The notes beneath the pieces are model-generated. The model was not told the origin of the DNA. It was given only the letters and a program-made list of their open reading frames with translations, and made no database searches. 64,000 nucleotides of DNA. Origin: Streptomyces solicavernae (GTDB taxonomy: Bacteria; Actinomycetota; Actinomycetes; Streptomycetales; Streptomycetaceae). This document shows positions 17,172 through 25,073 of this stretch, piece after piece. Numbering within the stretch: position 1 is the first letter of the stretch; each line of letters begins with the position of its first letter. Position numbers and translations under genes: made by a program. The stretch lies in contig NZ_JASCIR010000012.1 in the NCBI RefSeq assembly GCF_029968095.1, positions 1 to 64,000 on the forward strand, written 5' to 3'.

Positions 17172-17870
17172 TCAGGCCTGCCCCTCGTCCTCGAACAGCG
17201 ACCGCAGCGCCACGGCCCGGCTGTCCCGCACGTGAAGCAGCGTGCTCGCCGCCGCCGTCTCCTCGTCGCCCGCCGCGATGTGCCGGAAGATCAGGTGGTG
17301 CTGGGCCCGCATGTGGTCCGGTTCGGCGCGCATCCCGAACAGCAGCTGCAACTGCCAGCTCAGCTGCTCCATCATCCGCTCCAGGAGGGGATTGCCCGCC
17401 AGCGCGACAATGCCCTCGTGGAACGCCGTGTGCGCGGCCACCTCGCGCGGCCCGTCGTCGGACCGCGAGGCCGTGTCCGCGTGCTCCAGCGTGCTGCGCA
17501 GCCGTACGAGACCGGCCGCCTCCTCGGCCGCTTCCCTTGGTGCGTGCTCGGCCACCCGCCGCGCCGCGAGCCGCGAGGCCTGTACGGCCAGGGGCTCCCA
17601 CACCTCGTACAGGTGCTGGACGTCGGAGCGCTCCAGGCGCCTGACCCGCACCCCGCTGTGCGGCAGCAGTTCGAGCAGGCCCTCGGTGACGAGCGCGCGC
17701 AGCGCCTCCCGGACGGGCACGCGCGACATCTGCAGCTCATCGGCGATCTCCCGCTCGACGAGCCGCGAGCCCAGCGCGTACCGCCGGTCGACGATGCGGT
17801 CGCGGACCGCCTCGCGCGCCTGGGCGCTCAACGACATCCGCTCCGTACTGCCACCCGCGCTGCTCGCCAC
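17172..17870 (-). CDS. GntR family regulator, FadR/FCD subfamily
   Basis: 232 residues from a GTG preceded by GGAGG at 9 bp. The N-terminal winged helix (LVEREIADELQMSRVPVREALRALVTEGLL) is followed by an all-helical FCD ligand domain with histidines in HTAFHEGIVALAGN and TLLHVRDSRAVAL, which suits a metal-dependent carboxylate sensor. The downstream same-strand amidohydrolase genes and the nearby GTATAC sites suggest it controls them. Confidence 0.88.
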   Translation of the reverse strand: MASSAGGSTERMSLSAQAREAVRDRIVDRRYALGSRLVEREIADELQMSRVPVREALRALVTEGLLELLPHSGVRVRRLERSDVQHLYEVWEPLAVQASRLAARRVAEHAPREAAEEAAGLVRLRSTLEHADTASRSDDGPREVAAHTAFHEGIVALAGNPLLERMMEQLSWQLQLLFGMRAEPDHMRAQHHLIFRHIAAGDEETAAASTLLHVRDSRAVALRSLFEDEGQA

Positions 17871-18250
17871 GTGCACCGTCCTCCGCTCACACCTTCCGGC
17901 CCCGCAGTGGAGGATACGGCGCGGCCGACGGCCCCGGCCCCGCGTCATGCGCCACGATCTGTGCCTTCGCCCCGCAGCGCAGTCCTTGATCGGCGCGTAC
18001 AGCTCAAGCAGCGCGAACGCGTACGGGAGTTGGGGTGCGAAGCGGAGGACCGCGCGAAGCGGTCCGTACCGCCGGGCGCGTCACCGCCGGAGCAGCGACC
18101 CGGCGGACGCCCAGGGCCTGCTCGGCGGGTCCGGACAGAAGGGGGGACGGGCAGAGGCCCTTCTCGCGCGCGCAGGCCTCAGGCGCGCAGGCCTCAGGCG
18201 CGCAGGCCCGTCTCACGCGCGCAGGCCCGTCTCACGCGCGCAGGACCGCC
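17871..18250. other. Gap between gntR and tetR with GC-rich repeats
   Basis: 380 bp. The right part (18166-18250) holds tandem units resembling GGCCTCAGGCGCGCA and GGCCCGTCTCACGCGCGCA, running up to the TetR stop. The rest is GC-rich with no reading frame I can assign. Confidence 0.6.
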
Positions 18251-18826
18251 TCACCCGCGCAGGCCCGCCTCCAGGACGGCACGCGCCGCCTGCCGCGCGT
18301 GCCGGGCGGCGCCCGTGTCGCCGGTGAAGGTGGCCAACGCCATCGCGCCGTCGAACAGCACCGCCAGCTGCGCGCCCACCGCATCCGCCTCCCGTATGCC
18401 GACGTCGGCCACGAGGCCGGTCAGCAGCTCGCGCACGCTCTGCTTGTGGGCCTGCACGGCGGTCACCACGACCGGGGCGGCGGCGCCGGCCTCACCGAAG
18501 GCGCCCGCGAACACACAGCCGCGGAAGCCGGGTTGGTGGAACCAGTCGTCCAGGAAGTCGAACACGGACAGCGTCCGCGCGACGGGGTCGTCGTGCTGCT
18601 CCGCGCGGGCGGCGAGGGCGGAGCGCGCGATCCGGTCGCGCCGCTCCAGGCACGCGGCGAGCAGCGCGTCCTTGGACGGGAACATGCCGTAGAGCTTCTT
18701 CAGCGGCACCCCGGCCTCCGACCGGATCCGCTGCATCGTCACCGCGTGCACCCCGTGCGTGAAGAAGAGGTCGTCGGCCACCGCCACGACACGGGTGAGC
18801 GGTTCGCCCTCCACCTGGCCTTCCAT
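18251..18826 (-). CDS. TetR/AcrR family regulator
   Basis: 191 residues. The N-terminal helix-turn-helix reads ADDLFFTHGVHAVTMQRIRSEAGVPLKKLYGMFPSKDALL; the C-terminal domain has the WFHQPGFRGCVFAGAFGE pattern of TetR proteins related to efflux or stress control. It is divergent from the DUF5937 regulator. The intergenic region carries two palindromes that either protein could bind. Confidence 0.88.
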   Translation of the reverse strand: MEGQVEGEPLTRVVAVADDLFFTHGVHAVTMQRIRSEAGVPLKKLYGMFPSKDALLAACLERRDRIARSALAARAEQHDDPVARTLSVFDFLDDWFHQPGFRGCVFAGAFGEAGAAAPVVVTAVQAHKQSVRELLTGLVADVGIREADAVGAQLAVLFDGAMALATFTGDTGAARHARQAARAVLEAGLRG

Positions 18827-18915
18827 GCGCTGCCGAGCCCTTCCGGAACGTGGAACGTGGAACGGGGAACGTGGGTTCTGTGGTCCACGCCGGGAGCGCG
18901 CGCGAGTGAAGCGGC

Positions 18916-18935
18916 GTGAGAACCGCCATTCTCAC
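18916..18935. promoter_or_regulatory. Palindromic operator, copy 1
   Basis: GTGAGAACCGCCATTCTCAC has 7-bp perfect arms around a 6-bp centre. It is nearly identical to copy 2 at 19084-19099 (GAGAACGGCCATTCTC). The centres are about 166 bp apart, so the two sites bracket the divergent promoters. Confidence 0.75.
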
Positions 18936-19083
18936 CTGTCCGGAAGTGTTCTGTCCATGGGGGAGCGGGCCGGTGCGGGGCGCGTGCGCCGTCGCCCGGC
19001 GCGGCGGAAATGCGCCGGTACCGCCCCTCGCGCCCCGTTCAATGCCTTGAGCACCACGGTGCCCGTCAGTACAGTCGCACCAA

Positions 19084-19099
19084 GAGAACGGCCATTCTC
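19084..19099. promoter_or_regulatory. Palindromic operator, copy 2
   Basis: GAGAACGGCCATTCTC shares the GAGAA-N6-TTCTC design of copy 1. It lies about 90 bp before the DUF5937 start. Confidence 0.75.
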
Positions 19100-19188
19100 C
19101 CGAGCGGCGGGGCCCGGCGAGCGGGCCCCGTCGAGGGGATCGGGAACAGCGGCCGCTTGAACATCGTCGGGGGACTTCGGGGGAAGTC

Positions 19189-20148
19189 GTGCTGCGCATG
19201 CACTTCAGCGCCGGTGATCTGGCGCGCACCAGGATCGCGGACGGTCCGGACCCACTGTGGGAGACCGTCCTGAGCATGCAACAACTCGGTGAGCTGCGGC
19301 CCGAACCGCTGCTCGACGCCTGGCGGCGCAGAGCCTGCCACCGCGGCCGGTCCGCCCAGCGGATCCTGGCCCCGCTGATGCCGAGGCGCGGCTACTTCCC
19401 GGACTTCCTCACGCCCGCCGCGGCCGCAGGCGGCCTGGAGGAGGGCATCGACGCCGTACTGAGCACCCCGCGCCGCCAACTGCGCACGGAACTCGGCCTG
19501 CTCGCCGACGCCAACCCCCTGCCGTCCTGGGCCCGTTCACTGGCCGACGGAGAGACCGGCACCTTGCGGCGGCTCGGCGCCGTGCTGCGCCAGTACCACT
19601 CGTCCGTGCTCGGCCCCGCCTGGCCGGACATCACCGCCCGCGTCGAGCGCGACCGGCTGCACCGCACGGGCACGCAGGCCCGCGGCGACACGAACGCGAT
19701 GCTGCGCACGTTCGCCCCGATGCTCCACTGGCAGCCGCCCGTGCTGTGCGCCGACTACCCGGTGGACCGCGACATGTACCTGGAGGGCCGCGGACTCCTC
19801 CTCGTACCCTCGTACTTCTGCCGCCGCACCCCCGTCGCGCTGCTCAACGAGACCCTGCTGCCGGTGCTCGTCTACCCGGCCCGCGCGCCGCGGCCGCAGC
19901 AACCGCCGAGCGCCTGCCGCAGGCTCGGCCCGCTGCTCGGGCACACCCGCGCGGCCGTGCTGCAGACCCTCCGGGAGCCGCGCACCACCAGCGAGTTGGC
20001 GCAGTACGCCGGGGTCTCGCTGTCGTCGGCCAGCGAACACGCCGCCGTGCTGCGCGGCGCGGGCCTCGTCATCAGCACCAGAGAACGGCATCGCGTACGG
20101 CACGCCCTGACGCCCCTCGGAATGGACCTGCTCACCGGGCACGGGTGA
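19189..20148 (+). CDS. DUF5937/ArsR-like winged-helix regulator
   Basis: 319 residues from a GTG with GGGGGAAG upstream. The N-terminal part (FSAGDLARTRIADGPDPLWETVLSMQ) resembles DUF5937. The C-terminal winged helix (TRAAVLQTLREPRTTSELAQYAGVSLSSASEHAAVLRGAGLV) is ArsR-like. Such proteins are common in Streptomyces, and their ligands are mostly unknown. No metal-binding Cys cluster is obvious. Confidence 0.85.
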   Translation: MLRMHFSAGDLARTRIADGPDPLWETVLSMQQLGELRPEPLLDAWRRRACHRGRSAQRILAPLMPRRGYFPDFLTPAAAAGGLEEGIDAVLSTPRRQLRTELGLLADANPLPSWARSLADGETGTLRRLGAVLRQYHSSVLGPAWPDITARVERDRLHRTGTQARGDTNAMLRTFAPMLHWQPPVLCADYPVDRDMYLEGRGLLLVPSYFCRRTPVALLNETLLPVLVYPARAPRPQQPPSACRRLGPLLGHTRAAVLQTLREPRTTSELAQYAGVSLSSASEHAAVLRGAGLVISTRERHRVRHALTPLGMDLLTGHG

Positions 20149-20435
20149 GACCGGGGCCCCAGGCCCCAGGCCCGAAGCCCCGGCCCCCTCAGCCCGCCGC
20201 GCGCACCTCACCCGCCGCGTGCCCCTCAGCCCGCAGCGAGGAGCGTCGCGGGCAGGAACGGCGACTCCCGGAACGCCCGCCACCGCTCCCGGCCCGAGGG
20301 CACCCGCCCGTGCCTCCGTGCGGAGCAGGGGTGCGCTGTTCGGCGCTGGGTCCGTCGCTCGGCTCGTCCATGCCCTCACGGTGAGCAGCCGTACGCGGGC
20401 ATCCCTACCGGTGAGGGCCCGTCCGGGGCTCCCGT

Positions 20436-21272
20436 TCAGTCCGTGCCGCCGCCCGCCGGCAGCAGCCGCGTACGCAGCAGGTCGAGCACCCCGTCGAGGG
20501 CCGCCCGCGTCGCCTGCCCCGGCTCGTCGATCAGGTGCTCCGTGAGCACGGAGTGCGGGTCCCGCACCGCCTCCGGGTCGGCGTCGGCGTCGTCCAGCTC
20601 GACGGCCACGAACGCCTCGCCCAGCTCGCGCCGGAGGAACGCGAAGCGCTCGTCCGGCACCAGCCTGTCGCTGCGGAACCGCAGGCCGTGCACCCGCAGA
20701 CCGTCGCGCGCACAGCGGTCCTTGACCTTGGCGAGGTCCGCGGAGGAGATGTCGATCCCCGCCGCGCGGCGCCCGGTGGCCGGCATCGGCAGCGAGGGCT
20801 GCGAGAGGACCGGCGCGAGCATCCGCTCGTCGGCGGCCATCGCCAGCGCGAACCCGCCCGTGAAGCACATCCCGACGGCCCCCACCCCGGGCCCGCCGCA
20901 CCGCTCGTGCTCGTACGCGGCAAGGCCCCGCAGCCAGTCCACCACCGGGGAGCTGCGGCCGACCGCGAACGCGGTGAACTCCCGGCTCACGCACACCCGC
21001 AGAATGCTCGACGCCAGATAGGCGCGGGCCTTCAGCTTGCCGTGCGCCGCCGGGTGCGGGTCGCGCCCCGGCCTGCCGAACAGGACCGGCAGCACGGCCG
21101 TGCACCCGATGGCGGCCACGCGCTCGGCGAACGCCAGCACCTTCGGTGTGATGCCGGGCATCTCCGCGATGACGACGACGGCCGGTCCGTCCCCGCACCG
21201 CAGCACGTCGTGGGTGACACCGCGGTACGTGAACGAGTCGCGCTCGAAACCGGACAGATCGTGGTCGGCCAT
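20436..21272 (-). CDS. Dienelactone hydrolase family protein
   Basis: 278 residues. The alpha/beta-hydrolase core has the Cys nucleophile in GMCFTGGFALAMA, preceded by VVVIAEMPGITPKVLAFAERVA as in dienelactone hydrolases. A candidate acid lies in the FRSDRLVPDERF segment and a candidate His in DPHSVLTEH. The start is the ATG at 21272 with GAGGGGG upstream. It stands alone between convergent and divergent neighbours; substrate unknown. Confidence 0.85.
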   Translation of the reverse strand: MADHDLSGFERDSFTYRGVTHDVLRCGDGPAVVVIAEMPGITPKVLAFAERVAAIGCTAVLPVLFGRPGRDPHPAAHGKLKARAYLASSILRVCVSREFTAFAVGRSSPVVDWLRGLAAYEHERCGGPGVGAVGMCFTGGFALAMAADERMLAPVLSQPSLPMPATGRRAAGIDISSADLAKVKDRCARDGLRVHGLRFRSDRLVPDERFAFLRRELGEAFVAVELDDADADPEAVRDPHSVLTEHLIDEPGQATRAALDGVLDLLRTRLLPAGGGTD

Positions 21273-21557
21273 CGTGGCGTTCCCCCTCATTTCCCTTGCG
21301 GGTGCTGGTAGTTGAGACCGTTTCCGTACGTCTGCGACCGAGCATGCCACCCCGGTGATCACCGCACCCGGCGTTCCCTTCCCGCTGCGACGGACACCAC
21401 ACGCACGGCAGTCCGCGGGGGCCGCGCAGTGACACAGGCGAACTGGCGGGCCGATCCGCTCGGCCATGCGGAGCAGTTGCCCGGCGCAGCCCGCCATGCC
21501 CGCTTAGAACCGATGCAGAGTCATGTCTCCGGTTCCCTCGCCGAGGGAGAAAGGTCG

Positions 21558-22460
21558 GTGCGCGTCGTGTCGTCGCGTCTGTCTTCCGCCGCAGGGCTCG
21601 CCTGCTCGGCGGCCCTGGCCGGTCAGTTATTGGCCTCCCCGCCGGCGCTCGCCCAGGAGGGCCTGCCCCCAAGCGCCCCGGTCAAGCCGTGCACGGCCCC
21701 GTCCGGCGCCTACCAGTGGCAGTTGGAGAAGAAGCTGGGGCTGCCCCAGGACGGCGTCCAGAGCACCCGGGACTGCCTCACCATCCGGAAGGCGCAGCGG
21801 TTCCTCGGCATCAAGCCCGCCACCGGCAAGGCGGACCTCAGGACCTACCGGCTGGTGCTCGTCCACGAGGTCAGGAAGAACCCCAACGCCCAGGGCAAAT
21901 GCCCGGTCCGCAAGTTCCGGGTGACGTGCGTGGACCTGAACCGGCAGATCCTGTGGGTGCAGAAGGGCGGGAAGCTCGTCTTCGCGCCCGTCCCGATCCG
22001 CAGCGGCAAGAACGGGTACGAGACCCGCCGCGGCTGGCACAAGATCTACCTGAAGCGCGCCCGGCACTTCTCGACGATCTACAACAACGCCCCCATGCCG
22101 CACTCGCAGTTCTTCAGCGGCGGGCAGGCCCTCCACGGCACTTACTCCGACCTGTTCAAGTCCGGCTCGCACGGCTGCGTCAACATGTACGCGGCCGACG
22201 CGAAGCGGCTGTTCAAGCTGCTGAAGGTCGGCGACCGGGTGTACGTCTGGGGCACCAAGCCGGGCACGGGCAAGCGCTACGGCGGCCACTCCGACGACGT
22301 CCTGATCGCCCAGGGCTTCGGCTCGTTCGGCATCGCCGAGGACCCGACGGCCGAGCAGCCGCCGACGGCCGCGGAGCTGGAAGCGGCTCTGCTGGAATCG
22401 GCTCTGGCGGAATCGGCTCTGGCGGAAGCGGCTCCGCTGGAAGCGGCTCCGGCGGAGTGA
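21558..22460 (+). CDS. Secreted L,D-transpeptidase
   Basis: 300 residues from a GTG with GGGAG 8 bp upstream. A signal peptide (SSAAGLACSAALAGQLLASPPALA) is followed by a small domain with the LTIRKAQRFLGIKP pattern of peptidoglycan-binding repeats. The YkuD catalytic domain has the conserved His in ALHGTY and Cys in SHGCVNMYAADAKRLF. It cross-links or modifies peptidoglycan outside the membrane. The last 30 residues are an acidic Ala/Glu repeat (LLESALAESALAEAAPLEA) that is not part of the fold. Confidence 0.92.
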   Translation: MRVVSSRLSSAAGLACSAALAGQLLASPPALAQEGLPPSAPVKPCTAPSGAYQWQLEKKLGLPQDGVQSTRDCLTIRKAQRFLGIKPATGKADLRTYRLVLVHEVRKNPNAQGKCPVRKFRVTCVDLNRQILWVQKGGKLVFAPVPIRSGKNGYETRRGWHKIYLKRARHFSTIYNNAPMPHSQFFSGGQALHGTYSDLFKSGSHGCVNMYAADAKRLFKLLKVGDRVYVWGTKPGTGKRYGGHSDDVLIAQGFGSFGIAEDPTAEQPPTAAELEAALLESALAESALAEAAPLEAAPAE

Positions 22461-22486
22461 CCGGGCACGACGCCTGACCGCAGCAC

Positions 22487-22530
22487 ACGAAGCGGGCGGG
22501 GCGGCCGCGCGGCCGCTTCGCCCGCTTCGT
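22487..22530. terminator. Bidirectional hairpin between convergent genes
   Basis: ACGAAGCGGGCG and CGCCCGCTTCGT form a perfect 12-bp stem, with an inner GCGGCCGC inverted repeat in the loop. It serves the L,D-transpeptidase and choice-of-anchor P genes. Confidence 0.85.
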
Positions 22531-22544
22531 CCGGGGAGAGGGCG

Positions 22545-23483
22545 TCAGCCCTTCTTGCCCTTCTCCTCCGGGATCACGAAGCGCACGTACCGGTGGTTGC
22601 CGTTGACGGCGATGTCGTCCTTGCAGCGCGGCTTCGGCATGCTGTAGCCGTCGGGCACGTCGATCACACAGACCTTGTACGTGCCGGCCGACAGGTTCGG
22701 GAACGTGCAGTAGCCCATGCTGTTGCCGGTGCAGGACGGGGCGGCGGCGCGGCGGCTGGTCTGCTGCAGGTCGAAGGCGACGTTGCCGACGCGGTCGCCC
22801 TGGTCGTCGACCGCGTAGGGGGTGATCGCGCCCTTCTCCGCCGTGCCGGCCTTGCAGGTGGCCGAGGCGACGACGAGGTCACCGCGGAGCGGCGAGCTCG
22901 CGGCCACCCTGACGTGCAGCGCGTTGACGGTCAGGGAGCCGTCGGCGTTCCTGATCTGCTCGTTGAGCGTGATGGACCCGAGACCGGCGGGCAGGGTGAG
23001 CCTGGTGTTCGGGCCCGGGTTGACCGGGAGCCTCAGGGCGACGCCGCCGAGCGCGGTCCTGACGGTGCCGTTGACGATCCGGGCCGCGCCCTTCGGGGCC
23101 GAGCCGGGCTTGGCGTCGCACCGCGCGCCGATCGCGTCCGCGCCGACCGTGGCGAGCTTCAGGTTCACGGCAGCCTTGGCGGTCCTCGCGGTCGACTTCG
23201 TGACGCCGGTCGTCGAGCTGCCGGTCGCCGTGGCGTTGACCGCGTTGATGGAGCCGACACCCGGGATCGCGACCCTGGCCAGGTAGGCCGACGGGGGACC
23301 GCCGGGGTAGGCGGCCTTGACCGTCTCGGGGACGGTGACCGGGCCGAGCTTGGCCTTGACGCCGTACGCGGAGCTCTCACCCGAGGCGGCGTGTGCCGTA
23401 CCGGCTGTCGTCGCGACCAGGGAGGCGGCGAAGACGGCACCGAGCGCGGCCCGCCCTGCCACGCCCATCTTGACTGAGGCCAT
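22545..23483 (-). CDS. Secreted choice-of-anchor P family protein with prealbumin-like domain
   Basis: 312 residues, starting at the ATG with GAAGGG upstream. A signal peptide (AALGAVFAASLVATTAGTAHA) is followed by SSAYGVKAKLGPVTVPETVKA and SLTVNALHVRV, typical of choice-of-anchor P. The C-terminal 90 residues (FDLQQTSRRAAAPSCTGNSMGYCTFPNLSAGTYKVCVID) look like a SpaA-type beta-sandwich with two Cys. A surface or extracellular role is likely; no sorting signal is seen. Confidence 0.8.
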   Translation of the reverse strand: MASVKMGVAGRAALGAVFAASLVATTAGTAHAASGESSAYGVKAKLGPVTVPETVKAAYPGGPPSAYLARVAIPGVGSINAVNATATGSSTTGVTKSTARTAKAAVNLKLATVGADAIGARCDAKPGSAPKGAARIVNGTVRTALGGVALRLPVNPGPNTRLTLPAGLGSITLNEQIRNADGSLTVNALHVRVAASSPLRGDLVVASATCKAGTAEKGAITPYAVDDQGDRVGNVAFDLQQTSRRAAAPSCTGNSMGYCTFPNLSAGTYKVCVIDVPDGYSMPKPRCKDDIAVNGNHRYVRFVIPEEKGKKG

Positions 23484-23564
23484 GAGTTTCCCTTCGTGAA
23501 CGTCGGACACGGCGCCCGACGTCGGCCACTCGTACCCCCTCGAAGGGCGCCCCTTATCCGCCAT

Positions 23565-23598
23565 CCAGTCAAATGGTCTTTTTTATTCACCTGACTGG
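23565..23598. promoter_or_regulatory. AT-rich promoter region with inverted repeat
   Basis: CCAGTCA and TGACTGG are 7-bp perfect arms 20 bp apart, enclosing a TTTTTTATT run that is exceptional in this GC-rich DNA. It lies about 80 bp upstream of the choice-of-anchor P start and is probably its promoter or operator. Confidence 0.55.
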
Positions 23599-23748
23599 CC
23601 AAATCGGGCGCGGCATGGTTGCGGGTATCCGTTGCGGCCCCCCGCACACCGACGCGGCCGCCCGCACACTGACGCCTCCGCCTCGTCCCGACGCGGCCGC
23701 GCTGAGTTCACATCGTCCCCGGGCCAACTCCCGTACCACTCCAGGTGC

Positions 23749-24555
23749 TTAGAGCGTGGCGGCCCGATGCGTGGGGCGGCCGTCGAGGACCGTCAGGAGC
23801 ACCGGCAGGTCCGGCAGGTCCGTGGCCGTGGTGGTCAGCGGGCTCTCCGCGAACACCGTCAGATCGGCGTGGTGGCCGACGGCCAGGCGCCCGGCCCGGT
23901 CCTCCTCGCCCGCCGCGTACGCCGCGTTGACCGTCATCGCGCGCAGCGACTCCAGGGCGGTGAGGGCCTGTTCCGGTCCGTGCGGAGGCTGCGTCAGATC
24001 GCGGGTCGGGCGGCGGTGCCGGGCGCCCGCCATCACCTGCAGCGGCGGGTACGGGGCGATCGGCCAGTCCGAGCCGAGCACCACCGTGGCCCCCGAGTCC
24101 CACAGGTCACGGCAGCGCCAGGCGCGCGCGGCCCGCTCCTCGCCGAGCCGCCGCGACCAGTTGTCGGTGTGGTCGGCGCGTGTGAAGTCGCAGCAGTGGG
24201 TGGGCTGCATGGAGGCGACGACGCCGAGCTCCGCGAAGCGCCGCAGGGTGTCGTCCGGCACGGTCTCGATGTGCTCCACCCGATGCCGTACGCCCCTGTC
24301 CTTGCCGCCGCCCGCCAGGGCCACCGCTTCGAGTACGTGCCGCACCGCCGCGTCCCCGATGGCATGCGTGGCCGTGGGCACACCGGCCCGGTGCAGCTCG
24401 GCGACGACGCGCGTGAAGGCGGCCGGGTCGGGCCGGAAGGCGTGGGTGGACTCGCCGTGGCAGTCCGGGCGCTCCAGCCAGGCCGTGCCGTTGTCGACGG
24501 TGCCGTCCATGAACAGCTTCACGCCGTCCACCCGCCACAGGTCACCGCCCAACGT
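23749..24555 (-). pseudogene. Amidohydrolase (YtcJ-like) fragment, N-terminal half lost
   Basis: About 270 residues match the C-terminal half of YtcJ-type amidohydrolase 3 proteins: LWRVDGVKLFMDGTVDNGTA, THAIGDAAVRHVLEA, HRVEHIETV, VVLGSDWPIAPYPPLQVM and AGRLAVGHHADLTVF. Full-length members have about 530-550 residues and begin with an HxH metal motif, which is absent. Homology stops abruptly near 24555, where an NCS1 permease remnant begins on the other strand. No start site with a ribosome site is visible. Probably non-functional. Confidence 0.85.
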
Positions 24556-24895
24556 CCTCCAGCTGACCGTCGTCCTGCTCGGCCCGAGCATGTCCCTCTA
24601 CGCCGCCGACATCGCCCTGCGCCGCAACCGCTACGACGGGCCCGCCCTCACCGACGAGTCCCGGCACAGCCCGTTCTGGTACGACGGCGGCGTCAACTGG
24701 GCCGGCGCCTGCGCCCTGACCGGCGGCGTCACCGCCTCTGCCCTCAGCGTCAACACCCTCTGCACCGGCCCGATCGCCGCCGCCCCGAACGGCGTCGACC
24801 TCGCCCTGCCCGCCGGTCTCGTCGTCTCACCGCTCCTCTACCTCCTGCTCATGCACACCCGTCTCGCCGGCCCGACCCACGTCCGCGGCCTTTAG
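24545..24895 (+). pseudogene. NCS1 permease fragment, C-terminal quarter only
   Basis: About 117 codons encode LLGPSMSLYAADIALRRNRY, SPFWYDGGVNWAGACAL and DLALPAGLVVSPLLYLLLM, matching the C-terminus of cytosine/uracil/allantoin permeases of about 480-500 residues. The first two-thirds are missing, and the fragment abuts the truncated amidohydrolase head to head. A single deletion removing both 5' ends and the shared divergent promoter would explain the structure. Confidence 0.85.
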
Positions 24896-25073
24896 AGGGG
24901 CCCACGCCGTCCGAGCCCCGGAATCGCTCTCCGTACGCGAATGGCGGCACCCCCACCCGATGGGGATGATGGAGAGATCTTCGGCCGTGCCGGAGGGCAG
25001 ACAGGAGACGCGACCTCGGGGAGACTCGGGAGGCCGACCGACACGGTGGCCGACGGGAGAAGGGAGCGGACCG

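Larger units (their letters stand above)
18827..19188. other. Divergent regulatory region, tetR / DUF5937 regulator
   Basis: 362 bp. It contains a short direct repeat near 18848-18872 (GAACGTG units) and two related palindromes at 18916-18935 and 19084-19099. A GGGGGAAG ribosome site precedes the DUF5937 gene. Confidence 0.65.

Noticed and set aside
20189..20371. 60-codon reverse ORF between the DUF5937 and dienelactone hydrolase genes
   Set aside because: Low-complexity Gly/Ser/Arg-rich product, weak ribosome site, no recognisable family; GC-rich DNA gives such ORFs by chance.
23749..24895. Two intact overlapping genes
   Set aside because: Each lacks large conserved N-terminal parts and there is no start site, so they are treated as remnants.
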